Below are positions 9,918 to 17,337 of a stretch of DNA of 40,598 nucleotides, piece after piece. The DNA comes from a virus. The position numbers were made by a program, and so were the translations under genes. The DNA lies in the IMG/VR virus record IMGVR_UViG_3300030430_004503, positions 1-40,598 of that record. One strand, 5' to 3'. The notes under the pieces were generated by a model. The model was not told where the DNA came from, did no database searches, and saw only the letters and a program-made list of their open reading frames with translations. Position 1 is the stretch's first letter, and every line of letters begins with the position of its first letter.

Positions 9918-10137
9918 TCTTAGCTCCTTTTTCAAGACTTGCAACTGCAAGTTTTATATTTAATAAATTGTCTATATTATTTATTGTTGTTGATAAAACA
10001 TTGTAAGTTTTTTTACCAACTTTGATTGAATCACCAACTTCAATTACATTTGGAATCTCAAGTTCTGATTCATCATGCTTCAACATTGCAGGAATGCTTT
10101 CACCATCAACGGAAACTTTTACACTATTCCAAGCCAT
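9877..10137 (-). CDS. Small conserved-position tail protein, unknown function
   Basis: 86 residues between the major tail protein and the gp10-like chaperone; its ATG shares a base with the stop of the major tail gene and its 3' end overlaps the next gene by 41 nt. The sequence is beta-rich in the first half (KVSVDGESIPAML, IEVGDSIKVGKKTY) with a charged basic tail. I recognise no family. Position suggests a tail tube accessory or assembly factor. Confidence 0.55.
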   Translation of the reverse strand: MAWNSVKVSVDGESIPAMLKHDESELEIPNVIEVGDSIKVGKKTYNVLSTTINNIDNLLNIKLAVASLEKGAKNGESIKGRNKAKS

Positions 10138-10586
10138 TATGCATCAAAAGCTGTAATTAGTATTATTCCACTTGATTCAAAAGACATTGAGTAAGTAGCT
10201 TCTCCATTGTACTCACCTGCATATTCAAGTGATGAAATCATAAACTTTCCTCTGAATTTAAAAAACTGAGGAATGAAAAACTCTAAGTTTCTGAAAGCCG
10301 CAGTTTGTGCGGTTGAACCATCAACTTGTAAGTTTTGTTGTGCCAAGTACATATCTTTGAGCAAACCTTCTGATGCTGAATCAGTAAAAACACCACTGCC
10401 AGAAATGGAAATTGAATTAACCCCACCACCTGCAAGAAGTTCTCTATATCCGTTAGAACTCTTATTTGTAATATCTACTGCTTCATCATTTAGAGTAATT
10501 GAACTTGATCTGAGACCACCGATTGTTACATAAGTGCCTGAGTTATCAACCTTGATCAAGACATCTTTACCTTTTTGTGCTGCCAT
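10137..10586 (-). CDS. Major tail (tube) protein, GTA gp9/TP901-1 type
   Basis: 149 residues with the pattern of Phage_tail_2 proteins: an opening strand GKDVLIKVDNSGTYVTIGGL, SITLNDEAVDITNKSSNGYRELL, a GVNSISISGSGVFTDSAS segment and a closing strand YSMSFESSGIILI. This family forms the hexameric rings of the siphoviral tail tube. It sits after the DUF3168-like terminator protein and before the chaperones, the standard order. Good ribosome site (AAAGGAG) upstream of the ATG. Confidence 0.85.
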   Translation of the reverse strand: MAAQKGKDVLIKVDNSGTYVTIGGLRSSSITLNDEAVDITNKSSNGYRELLAGGGVNSISISGSGVFTDSASEGLLKDMYLAQQNLQVDGSTAQTAAFRNLEFFIPQFFKFRGKFMISSLEYAGEYNGEATYSMSFESSGIILITAFDA

Positions 10587-10601
10587 ATTTTTCTCCTTTA
10601 A

Positions 10602-11003
10602 TTAACCTAATATTATTGCACGGAATCGCATGACACCATGTCTTGTAACACCATCTGGGTCTATAAGTATGTCAGAAAATTCAAATCTTAAATTAATCAG
10701 ATTGAACCCTGAAACACTTAAACTATGATTATGCAGTAATGTATGAACTCTGTCCATTATTTGCTTACATTCTTTTGCTCCTTTATATTCAGACCAAATA
10801 TCAAAAGTAACAGTAAACTCACCACCATCTAAATCTTTTGTACCATATTCAATTGCTGTTCCATATCCCATTGAGATAAAAGGTGTAGCTTGATTCTGTG
10901 TAACTTCGTCAAAGACACCGACACCCAAGGTATTGGTCAAAGTATTATCTGTACTTAATCTTGAGTACAAAGCTTCTTGTAATTCAAATAATCCTATGCT
11001 CAT
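10602..11003 (-). CDS. Tail completion/terminator protein (DUF3168, GTA gp8-like)
   Basis: 133 residues. The opening LQEALYSRLSTDNTL, the central TPFISMGYGTA and FTVTFDIWSEYKGAKECKQI, and SVSGFNLINLRFEF fit DUF3168, whose members (lambda gpU/GTA gp8 position) cap the tail tube and join it to the head. It overlaps the upstream gp10-like gene by 4 nt (ATGA type) and is followed closely by the tail tube gene. Confidence 0.8.
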   Translation of the reverse strand: MSIGLFELQEALYSRLSTDNTLTNTLGVGVFDEVTQNQATPFISMGYGTAIEYGTKDLDGGEFTVTFDIWSEYKGAKECKQIMDRVHTLLHNHSLSVSGFNLINLRFEFSDILIDPDGVTRHGVMRFRAIILG

Positions 11004-11428
11004 TTTATGAATCCACCCTTGGCAAATTTGCTTTTAATTTTTCTTCTGTTTTTTTCTAGTGCTGGTTGTAAAAAAGGTCTTGCTGACATTTTTCTTGTGC
11101 CAAATTCAAGAAACTTTGAATATGGAGCTTTACTTTCTACGGAAATTGAAAGTGCTGTCCCTGATTTTTCAACAGCAGTTTTGGTAATATTAGAAACAAG
11201 GAAACTAGTATCTGATGCTGGTGGTTCACCAGGAGCTGATGCTTGATGAACAATTGATCGTCTTTTGTAAACTCTTCCTGATTTTACTCCTCTCTGTATT
11301 GATTGTCTTGCTTCAGCTTCAACTAAATTTGCGGAACTAAATAGTCTTACTTTGATTTCGTTTTCTGCTTCAGTAGTTAGTCTTTTTGCAATTTGTTTTT
11401 TAAGAGCATTTGTATTTCTGAAAATCAT
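11000..11428 (-). CDS. HK97 gp10-like tail completion protein
   Basis: 142 residues, basic. SAPGEPPASDTSFLVSNI and YSKFLEFGTRKMSARPFLQ are the signature of the HK97-gp10-like family found between the head-tail adaptor and the DUF3168 protein in siphoviruses. The role is at the head-tail interface or neck. Overlaps both neighbours by 4 nt, showing translational coupling. Confidence 0.85.
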   Translation of the reverse strand: MIFRNTNALKKQIAKRLTTEAENEIKVRLFSSANLVEAEARQSIQRGVKSGRVYKRRSIVHQASAPGEPPASDTSFLVSNITKTAVEKSGTALSISVESKAPYSKFLEFGTRKMSARPFLQPALEKNRRKIKSKFAKGGFIK

Positions 11429-11754
11429 GATGCTACACCTTCTTCAGCTAGAATTTTCATATATCTACTTCTTTCATTTACATTTAACACAGAGCGTATA
11501 TTAAAAATTCTTGAACCAAATTTTATTCTATTTTTGGGAGTTACACTTACATTGTAACGAATCATAATTTCGTGTGTAACGCGGTCTTGTAGTTTGCCTT
11601 GTGCAAATACTTCTTTGCCGTTTACGGGCTTTACAGACGCTTGTACAGTCTGTGAATCGCTGTAATTAGAGGATATTCCACCACCAGTATCTCTTGTACT
11701 GCCAATAGTTTGAATTGTAATTTGCTCTCGCATTGAGCCTATTGATATTCCCAT
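11425..11754 (-). CDS. Head-tail joining/head closure protein (SPP1 gp16-like)
   Basis: 109 residues. MGISIGSMREQITIQ, SVKPVNGKEVFAQGKL and YNVSVTPKNRIKFGSRIFNI match the phage head-tail adaptor family (Phage_H_T_join), a small beta barrel that closes the portal after packaging. One-base overlap with the connector upstream, four-base overlap downstream. Confidence 0.85.
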   Translation of the reverse strand: MGISIGSMREQITIQTIGSTRDTGGGISSNYSDSQTVQASVKPVNGKEVFAQGKLQDRVTHEIMIRYNVSVTPKNRIKFGSRIFNIRSVLNVNERSRYMKILAEEGVAS

Positions 11755-12416
11755 TATCCAATTGCCATTAACTCACTTGTACCTAAACCTTTATGAATTC
11801 TATAAGGAGCTAATAATTTAATAATCATTGGTGGGAATTCTCTTTCTTGTAGATAGTCACCCATATCACCTCTTTGTTCATACATATTTGCAACAAGTTT
11901 TAACATTGCTTGTTTTATGGGATAGGGGACACTTGTTGCATTAGCATAGCCGACAACATAGGTGACTTTTATTGAACTTGCAACCCTTAATGCAGTAGGC
12001 CAAGTTGAGCCTGTTCTTAGTACAATTCTTGCAGGTTCTCTTGTAGATTCAACAAAATAATTTGCAGTAGAAAAAGTAGTTTGTGTGTCATCATCATCAA
12101 ATGTAACAATACTTGTGACTGACTGAACTGGCGCTCTTGGTAAATCAATATAGTTTTTGTAAAAATTTAAATAAGGCCCTGTCCTAAAACCCTCAAACAA
12201 TGGGTCCTCATCTTCCCTAAAACCATCAAGAAAAAGATTAAGGGTCTGTGGCATTAAAGCTCGCCCAGTATGCTCCTCAACAAATTGACGAGAAGCTATA
12301 ATTAGGCTAGTAATTAAGGCATCGTCATTTGAATGATCAACCCTCAGAAACGATTTTGTCTCTGAAAGAGTAAGGGGTTCTGATGAAGGAGCAACACTGA
12401 CAACGAGACTTCCCAT
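11754..12416 (-). CDS. Head-tail connector protein (GTA gp6/phiE125 gp8-like)
   Basis: 220 residues. PLTLSETKSFLRVDHSNDDALITSLI is the typical opening of the helical head-tail connector family that binds below the portal; the region around YVVGYANATSVPYPIKQAML and NMYEQRGD is the conserved C-terminal helix pair. Order (connector, adaptor, gp10-like, terminator, tube) is canonical. Start ATG at 12416 is separated by one base from the coiled-coil gene upstream. Confidence 0.87.
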   Translation of the reverse strand: MGSLVVSVAPSSEPLTLSETKSFLRVDHSNDDALITSLIIASRQFVEEHTGRALMPQTLNLFLDGFREDEDPLFEGFRTGPYLNFYKNYIDLPRAPVQSVTSIVTFDDDDTQTTFSTANYFVESTREPARIVLRTGSTWPTALRVASSIKVTYVVGYANATSVPYPIKQAMLKLVANMYEQRGDMGDYLQEREFPPMIIKLLAPYRIHKGLGTSELMAIG

Positions 12417-12417
12417 T

Positions 12418-12621
12418 TTAGTTTACTGTTTCTCCCTCAACTACTTGTGGCACTGGTGCATTATCTTGCTGTGCCATTTCTTTGTTCATCAACATAAGCT
12501 GTTGTTCTAACTGAACTTTTTGATTCATATACTGTCCCAACAAGAAGTTTGTATCATCTAGTTGTTTTTTTAGTTTTTCGTTTTCAGCTTCTAGCTGTTT
12601 AACTTTATCGGCATTACTCAT
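12418..12621 (-). CDS. Small coiled-coil protein, unknown
   Basis: 67 residues with an almost continuous heptad pattern (VKQLEAENEKLKKQLDD, then QKVQLEQQLMLMNKEM), and a short Pro/Val-rich acidic tail. A ribosome site (GGAG) precedes the ATG. No family recognised. Lies between the small membrane protein and the first connector gene; could be a scaffold-like or neck assembly factor. Confidence 0.6.
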   Translation of the reverse strand: MSNADKVKQLEAENEKLKKQLDDTNFLLGQYMNQKVQLEQQLMLMNKEMAQQDNAPVPQVVEGETVN

Positions 12622-12632
12622 ATTTTTTTCTC

Positions 12633-12815
12633 CTATAAAAGTTTATCAATACCTATTGATGCTACTAGCAAACCATAAAGACCCCAAACCATAGCATCAA
12701 GTTTATTAAAACGACCATGTCCTTTTTCCAATCTTTCTTCTATGTTTTTATACCTGATTGCACATTCTCTTTCATGTGCTTCAAGCCTAGAGATACTATC
12801 TGATTTACTAGCCAT
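12633..12815 (-). CDS. Small membrane-anchored protein (XhlA-like)
   Basis: 60 residues: a charged helix (SRLEAHERECAIRYKNIEER) followed by one C-terminal hydrophobic segment (MVWGLYGLLVASIGI). This layout, amphipathic coiled coil then a single membrane span, resembles phage XhlA-type proteins and other small phage membrane proteins. It is the first gene after a leftward terminator, so it may be transcribed separately from the capsid genes. A holin-partner role is possible but not shown, and the true lysis genes lie elsewhere. Confidence 0.6.
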   Translation of the reverse strand: MASKSDSISRLEAHERECAIRYKNIEERLEKGHGRFNKLDAMVWGLYGLLVASIGIDKLL

Positions 12816-12842
12816 AGTGCTAGTCTAATGGAAATTAAGAAT

Positions 12843-12872
12843 AAAAAAAAGGGGCTTGTTTAAAACCCCTTT
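12843..12872 (-). terminator. Rho-independent terminator, leftward
   Basis: On the minus strand AAAGGGG (12872-12866) pairs with CCCCTTT (12854-12848), with an 11-nt loop, followed by an unbroken run of T to 12843. It lies in the 151-nt gap 12816-12966 and would end transcription coming from the capsid genes. The rest of the gap holds only a weak inverted repeat (CTCATTT/AAATGAG near 12887-12903) and no clear promoter. Confidence 0.8.
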
Positions 12873-12966
12873 GCGAAACGAAAATACTCATTTTTGAAAT
12901 GAGATCATATACTTTTTAATACAACTTTCTTAGGAGGTGTTTAAGAGTATTATGATTTATATTATT

Positions 12967-13152
12967 TTAAAGAAAATTATTTTTAAGTAAAGTAATTTGT
13001 TCAAGTTTATTTTCAATAGCATCTAACCTTTCTAACAGTTCTTGAAATCCTGTCATATCTGCAAGACCTTTTGGAGTATGTGCTACTGCTTCTAGTTTTT
13101 GTAATCTTTCTTCAACTGAAAGAGGAGGGGCGGTATTTGAGGAAATCTTCAT
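12967..13152 (-). CDS. Small coiled-coil protein, unknown
   Basis: 61 residues from the ATG at 13152; a GTG three codons upstream is an alternative and neither has a clear ribosome site. The sequence has a Pro-containing head (SSNTAPPLSVEERLQKLEAV) and a leucine-rich heptad helix (LLERLDAIENKLEQI). Last gene before the leftward terminator. Function unknown. Confidence 0.5.
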   Translation of the reverse strand: MKISSNTAPPLSVEERLQKLEAVAHTPKGLADMTGFQELLERLDAIENKLEQITLLKNNFL

Positions 13153-13192
13153 TATATACACTTATAGAAATTATTTTGAACCGCCCCAAGAC

Positions 13193-13516
13193 TTATTTTT
13201 TCTTAGTAGTTTTCTTTTTTGTAGATTTCTTAGCAGGAGCTTTGCCACCGACATAAGCTTCATTTACATCAGGGGTACTTAGATCATCTGCTATATAATG
13301 ACCTTTTTCATTTCTAGCTCTTACAGGTTCACCTTCTTCTGCTTTTGCATCTACTTTGATTTCCATAGCCCAACCATTTGCAACAAATTGATTCATCAAA
13401 TCTTCTTGCCAATCTTCTTGAGCTTCTACAATTTCATCATGGACATATAGTTTTTGTGTCAATCCATGTTCATCATTGCTACCGGCTTTCGGTATAAGTA
13501 TTTTAAATTGTTTCAT
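13193..13516 (-). CDS. Hypothetical protein with lysine-rich tail
   Basis: 107 residues. The first 70 are an acidic, probably folded region (QKLYVHDEIVEAQEDWQEDL, then a possible small strand FVANGWAMEI); the last 17 are almost only Lys, Thr, Ser and Ala (ending TKKKTTKKK). Its ATG shares a base with the stop of the KPKKPMK repeat gene. In several marine siphoviruses a small protein of this kind sits beside the capsid genes, but I do not know its role. A DNA- or capsid-binding tail is a guess from charge. Confidence 0.6.
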   Translation of the reverse strand: MKQFKILIPKAGSNDEHGLTQKLYVHDEIVEAQEDWQEDLMNQFVANGWAMEIKVDAKAEEGEPVRARNEKGHYIADDLSTPDVNEAYVGGKAPAKKSTKKKTTKKK

Positions 13517-13704
13517 TATTTACCTCTTAAATAATTACTAAAACCTTTCATTGGTTTTTTTGGCTTACTGCCATGTCCCATTTTCATAGGTTTCTTTGGC
13601 TTTTCTTCATGACCCATTTTCATAGGTTTTTTTGGTTTTTCGTTTTCTAAATGTCCACCTTTCTTTTTAGGTTTCTTTTTGTCTTTGTCCATGTGATAAG
13701 GCAT
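13516..13704 (-). CDS. Lysine-rich 12-residue repeat protein
   Basis: 62 residues, of which residues about 20-55 are three copies of a 12-residue repeat (EKPKKPMKMGHE type), and the head is DKDKKKPKKKGGH. Extremely basic and lacking hydrophobic core, so likely disordered. A strong ribosome site (AAAAGGAG) comes immediately after a terminator hairpin. Probably binds DNA or the acidic capsid interior; this is inference from charge and from its place next to the capsid genes. Confidence 0.6.
   Translation of the reverse strand: MPYHMDKDKKKPKKKGGHLENEKPKKPMKMGHEEKPKKPMKMGHGSKPKKPMKGFSNYLRGK
13544..13651 (-). repeat. Tandem 36-nt repeat, about three copies
   Basis: The phrase CCCATTTTCATAGG recurs with a spacing of 36 nt (13577 and 13613), and the third copy is shortened. 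It encodes the KPKKPMK repeat in frame, so it is protein-coding expansion, not an independent DNA element. Confidence 0.75.
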
Positions 13705-13718
13705 TGTTTTCTCCTTTT

Positions 13719-13744
13719 AAAAAAGAGGGGTGTTGCCACCCCTC
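13719..13744 (-). terminator. GNRA-loop terminator directly before a ribosome site, leftward
   Basis: On the minus strand GAGGGGTG (13744-13737), loop GCAA, CACCCCTC (13732-13725) and then six T. The next bases are the AAAAGGAG ribosome site and ATG of the repeat protein. An almost identical unit is found on the other strand at 30406-30430. It should attenuate transcription between the probable decoration gene and the small basic proteins. Confidence 0.8.
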
Positions 13745-13756
13745 AAAATTACATTG

Positions 13757-14221
13757 TTATGCATTATGTGGTGTAAATGCGTTGTCAGTAGAATGTCTAG
13801 CATGTCCTTTGACAATCATAACACCTAAAGGTGTACCATTTGAATGTGTACCAGTTTTCGCTAATACAGCTCTCAAATATCTTTTACCACCAACATAGCC
13901 TACTCTGAAAATGCCACCAGTAGAATCAGGGTCACCACCAGCAGTTCCATCTAACTTCAAGAATATTCCACCTGAAGCGATAGTTCCGTCAATGATGTCA
14001 GCTTGTGCTACATCTGTATATGTTGAATCATCATCAGAATGCTCTAATGAAACTTCAAAGAAAACAGTTGAAGATAAAGTATCTCCTTCTGCTCCAACAT
14101 CTACTAAAGCAGTAGCTGATTCATAACCTTGTAAATCAACTCCTGTTCCATTAGCTGCGGCTGATCTAACAGCTACCGCTAAACTGACAGCAGGACTTAT
14201 ATTATTGCTTAAATCTTTCAT
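13757..14221 (-). CDS. Probable head decoration/auxiliary head protein
   Basis: 154 residues, directly after the major capsid gene with its own ribosome site. It is beta-rich with alternating short strands (ATALVDVGAEGDTLSSTVFF, GKRYLRAVLAKTGTHSNGTP) and no membrane or catalytic motif. The place after the capsid gene is where lambda-like phages encode a decoration protein. High expression would be limited to this point by the terminator that follows. The role is inferred from position; family not recognised. Confidence 0.6.
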   Translation of the reverse strand: MKDLSNNISPAVSLAVAVRSAAANGTGVDLQGYESATALVDVGAEGDTLSSTVFFEVSLEHSDDDSTYTDVAQADIIDGTIASGGIFLKLDGTAGGDPDSTGGIFRVGYVGGKRYLRAVLAKTGTHSNGTPLGVMIVKGHARHSTDNAFTPHNA

Positions 14222-14238
14222 ATTAATTTACTCCTTTA

Positions 14239-15459
14239 TTATGCTGAAACTTTTTGTTTAACAATTGCTTCAGGAAGTATTACCTGACCACCAACTCTTC
14301 TCCTTGCAATGTATCTGACATTACCTGAAGTAGCTTGTGTGAATGGGTCTCTAAGGACTGCCATCGCAATTCTATCTACGATCATATATCCTCTGCTGAA
14401 ATCACCAAAGGCAATAGGGAAGTTATTAGCACCAACACTAGGCATATCTGTTGCTTGAATGTATGGGAAGCCTAATACTGAATTAGGAACACCACTTGTA
14501 AGCATCATACCTGCTTGGAATACATACTGACCAGCAGTATCTTTAAGCTTTCTAATTTCTGCTAATGTGCTTCTATTGAAAACAAAAGTAGCATTTCTGC
14601 TGTATTCTGATTTGATACTGTGAACCAAAGAAATGAGACCATCACCAGTAAGTGCTGCACCTGCACCTGAGACTACTTCACTAACACTGCTGTTAGTCAT
14701 AAAGCCTTCAGGTTTACCAACTGCATTACCACTTACAAAAGCTGTACCTTCAGCTTTAGCGAACTGTTCTGCAAACTCTGATTGCATTTCTGCTTCAAGA
14801 TTGAACACTGAATCCTCTAAGTCTTGCTCAGAAATATCAACCATCGCATAGTATTCGTGTGCTGGTATTTCTTCTAGCCCAACTTGGTAACCAGTAGTTT
14901 CTGATCTTGTGCCACTTTCAGCTACCCATTGTGCTGAAAATTGTCCAGTTCTTTTTGGTATTTGAATTGATCTTTGACCTGTTGATCTCACTCTAGCAAT
15001 TGATCTGATAGGTGATATTTCGGTCACATCTTTGATTAATTCTCTTACATATTCTGGTGGAGCTAAATATCCACCTGTTGAATCGTTAGATACTGTTAAT
15101 GCTTTTTTCTCTGCTTCAGAAAGAGCATCAAATCCTTTTCTGCAATATGCATCAAAGGCTTGTAGAGTTTCATCAATTTGCTTTGTCTCTAATCCTGCAT
15201 TTGGTCTTTTTAAGACTGTCTCAAGATTTGAAACTTGCTCTTTGAGATTCTCTTGATTTAGATTGGCTTGTGTTATTTTTTGATTTACATCTTCAAATGC
15301 ATCTAGCTTAGATTCAATCTTTGCTAATTTATCGTCCAGTAAACCATCATAACTTTCACCCTTTTCAAGTGCATCTAATCTTTCATCATTTGCTTTTTTG
15401 AATTCTTCAAAAGCATTTCCGATATTCTCAACTGCACTCTTAATTTCGTTATTTTCCAT
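14239..15459 (-). CDS. Major capsid protein, HK97 family
   Basis: 406 residues. The first about 105 residues are a charged coiled-coil scaffolding (delta) domain (ENIGNAFEEFKKANDERLDAL). The mature fold follows: LTVSNDSTGGYLAPPEYV, P-domain helices, WVAESGTRSETTGYQVGLEE, and the C-terminal strand QATSGNVRYIARRRVGG with AIV at the end, all typical of HK97 gp5-type proteins. Cleavage after roughly residue 100-110 by the neighbouring protease is expected. It overlaps the protease gene by 11 nt, which supports coupling. Confidence 0.95.
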   Translation of the reverse strand: MENNEIKSAVENIGNAFEEFKKANDERLDALEKGESYDGLLDDKLAKIESKLDAFEDVNQKITQANLNQENLKEQVSNLETVLKRPNAGLETKQIDETLQAFDAYCRKGFDALSEAEKKALTVSNDSTGGYLAPPEYVRELIKDVTEISPIRSIARVRSTGQRSIQIPKRTGQFSAQWVAESGTRSETTGYQVGLEEIPAHEYYAMVDISEQDLEDSVFNLEAEMQSEFAEQFAKAEGTAFVSGNAVGKPEGFMTNSSVSEVVSGAGAALTGDGLISLVHSIKSEYSRNATFVFNRSTLAEIRKLKDTAGQYVFQAGMMLTSGVPNSVLGFPYIQATDMPSVGANNFPIAFGDFSRGYMIVDRIAMAVLRDPFTQATSGNVRYIARRRVGGQVILPEAIVKQKVSA

Positions 15460-16471
15460 CTTTTCTCCAAGAGTTAAATTTATTATTAAGGTTGTTTAAG
15501 GCTTCTGCCAATTCAGTATTCACATCAACATCTCGTTGCATAAATACCTGATGTACAGCTTTTGCCGCCATCTTTGCTTCTGAACGAGAAAGATTGAAAG
15601 CATCTCGCATTCCATTTTCCCACTCTCTTATAGAAAAATCTTCACCCTTTACACTACGAATTCTAGCCGATTGATTCATAGGAAAAGTAACTAAAGATAT
15701 TTCCATTAATTCCACTTCTTCAAGAATCCTCTTATTTGAGGTCTTGTCGTAGTGAGTAGCTTTCGGATTCGGCTTAAATCCTATGCTAAGTCCGTCTAAT
15801 GCACCCATTTTCATTAACTCAAAAGCATCTCTTCCAGCTTGAGTTTTAAGTGCTAATCTGCCTTTTACTCTCAGTCCATGCTGATCTTCTTTAATTTCAT
15901 CAAATACTCCAATAGGCATATCTGATTTATGTTGATATAAAAGCTTGACCCCTTTTGCCCCTTTTCTCTTTAATGATTTTTTAAATGCCCCATATTTGAC
16001 AACATCATTTCCTAAATCAGCTTTATTGAAAACAGAACCATATCCTTCAAAAACTCCCTCTTCTTTGTTCTCTTCCTCATGGTAAGCTTTTATTTCTGTC
16101 TTAAATTCAAGGTGTTCAGTTTCGTGAAACTCTAAAGGTTCATCGTTTTTGACATCTTCGCCAGTTGCTCTTACATAATCTGTATGTGTTTCGCATGGCA
16201 TATACACTTTTTTTCCATCTTCATCATGTTCATGGAAACCTACACAACCAATTTCTTCTGCCCTTTCTTCGGCTTCTTCTTGTGTAGTAAAAACATCTTT
16301 TCTTATTTCTTCTTTAGCTTCTTCGGAATCTTCCTTTTTTGAATTGTACGAACTTGCACAGACAGCTAACCTTTGATCATTTTCATATTCTGAGGTCATC
16401 GTCTTATCTCCCATACATCTCTGCATAAAATTTTGCCTACTTTCTCCTGTTTTCGGTTTTGGTATCGGCAT
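15449..16471 (-). CDS. Prohead protease (HK97 gp4-like) with N-terminal extension
   Basis: 340 residues. The protease domain spans about 120-265: VFEGYGSVFNKAD, then H181 in LLYQHKSDMPIGVF, S229 in LDGLSIGF and E247 in LMEISLVTFP, which fit the His/Ser/acid arrangement of the U35 family that matures the capsid. The first about 110 residues are an added module with Cys19 and Cys38 (FMQRCMGD, LAVCASSY), followed by a highly acidic helix and C93; similar Cys-bearing N-termini occur in other phage protease and head genes. ATG at 16471 has no clear ribosome site. Confidence 0.87.
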   Translation of the reverse strand: MPIPKPKTGESRQNFMQRCMGDKTMTSEYENDQRLAVCASSYNSKKEDSEEAKEEIRKDVFTTQEEAEERAEEIGCVGFHEHDEDGKKVYMPCETHTDYVRATGEDVKNDEPLEFHETEHLEFKTEIKAYHEEENKEEGVFEGYGSVFNKADLGNDVVKYGAFKKSLKRKGAKGVKLLYQHKSDMPIGVFDEIKEDQHGLRVKGRLALKTQAGRDAFELMKMGALDGLSIGFKPNPKATHYDKTSNKRILEEVELMEISLVTFPMNQSARIRSVKGEDFSIREWENGMRDAFNLSRSEAKMAAKAVHQVFMQRDVDVNTELAEALNNLNNKFNSWRKDGK

Positions 16472-16473
16472 AC

Positions 16474-16485
16474 ACTATATATAGT
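16474..16485. repeat. 12-bp palindrome ACTATATATAGT
   Basis: A perfect palindrome lying 3 bp before the protease start codon in a 44-bp gap without a ribosome site. It could be part of a weak AT promoter (TATATA) or an operator; nothing else supports either. Confidence 0.35.
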
Positions 16486-16515
16486 AGTTAAATTCGTAGT
16501 CTAGCACAACATTAT

Positions 16516-17337
16516 CTAATCTATCAAACTCAAATCTTCTTCATCAACATATACGACTACACACCGACAATTTACAACATTCTTTGCACCACCTCTTGGG
16601 TCACCGGGATATTTCATGCGTGCTCCATTTATTTCAAAATCTTCATCTAACTGTCTTACTTGACCATTTGCTCTTGCATGGGAATCCCTTGTTCTACCAT
16701 CACCAACTGCAACCCACCTTTTATAAAGGGTTTGACCGAGTTGATCGCTTATCTTTTTATTATATTGTTGCGATGCAAAACTTGCTGCACTGTGTGTTTC
16801 AGTTCGCGCAATTCTTGCTGATCTAAATAAACTAAATCCTCTTACAACTTGTCGTACTTCTTTTGCAAGTTGCGGTAAAGTTAAGTTCTCGTTTCTTTTA
16901 TTTCTAATGGTTCTCATTATTTGTTTTGATTGGTTTGCAGATAAAGTTTCAAAAATAATATTTCTTTCTCGTAGATATTCTTTAAAAATTTGCTCAAAAG
17001 TTACTGCTGTGCCAAAGGTTGTAAACTCTAAATTTTTAGTATCTGGGTCGTAAAGCTCAATATTGTATTTGATAAATGCTTCAAATATTTTTCTAAGATT
17101 CTTTTCTATTACTGGAAACAGACTATTAAAAAGTCTTATCGTGTTTACATCTGGGTCATAATCAACAGCATAAAGAAGCTCGTCGGCAACCCTATCGGCA
17201 TTTTTATTAAGCACAGTTCTGATATTTCTGTGAAATGCTTTTTCTAAATTGTTTCTTAGTCTTAGTTGTGTTCTTATTTCAAAACGCGTGTTAAATCTTC
17301 TTTTGCGATATGCCTTTGTTTGAATAGCATGTTGCAT
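16516..17337 (-). CDS. Head morphogenesis protein (Mu F/SPP1 gp7-like)
   Basis: 273 residues. The C-terminal half carries the family signature: IARTETHSAASFASQQYNK, KRWVAVGDGRTRDSHARANG and the Cys pair NCRCVVVYV at the end. The N-terminal half is basic and helical. In phages this protein is carried inside the prohead, a few copies per particle, and binds the portal. Shares one base with the stop of the portal gene. Confidence 0.9.
   Translation of the reverse strand: MQHAIQTKAYRKRRFNTRFEIRTQLRLRNNLEKAFHRNIRTVLNKNADRVADELLYAVDYDPDVNTIRLFNSLFPVIEKNLRKIFEAFIKYNIELYDPDTKNLEFTTFGTAVTFEQIFKEYLRERNIIFETLSANQSKQIMRTIRNKRNENLTLPQLAKEVRQVVRGFSLFRSARIARTETHSAASFASQQYNKKISDQLGQTLYKRWVAVGDGRTRDSHARANGQVRQLDEDFEINGARMKYPGDPRGGAKNVVNCRCVVVYVDEEDLSLID

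Noticed and set aside
13544-13651. 36-nt tandem repeats considered as CRISPR-like
   Set aside because: Repeats are directly adjacent without spacers and encode an in-frame amino acid repeat.
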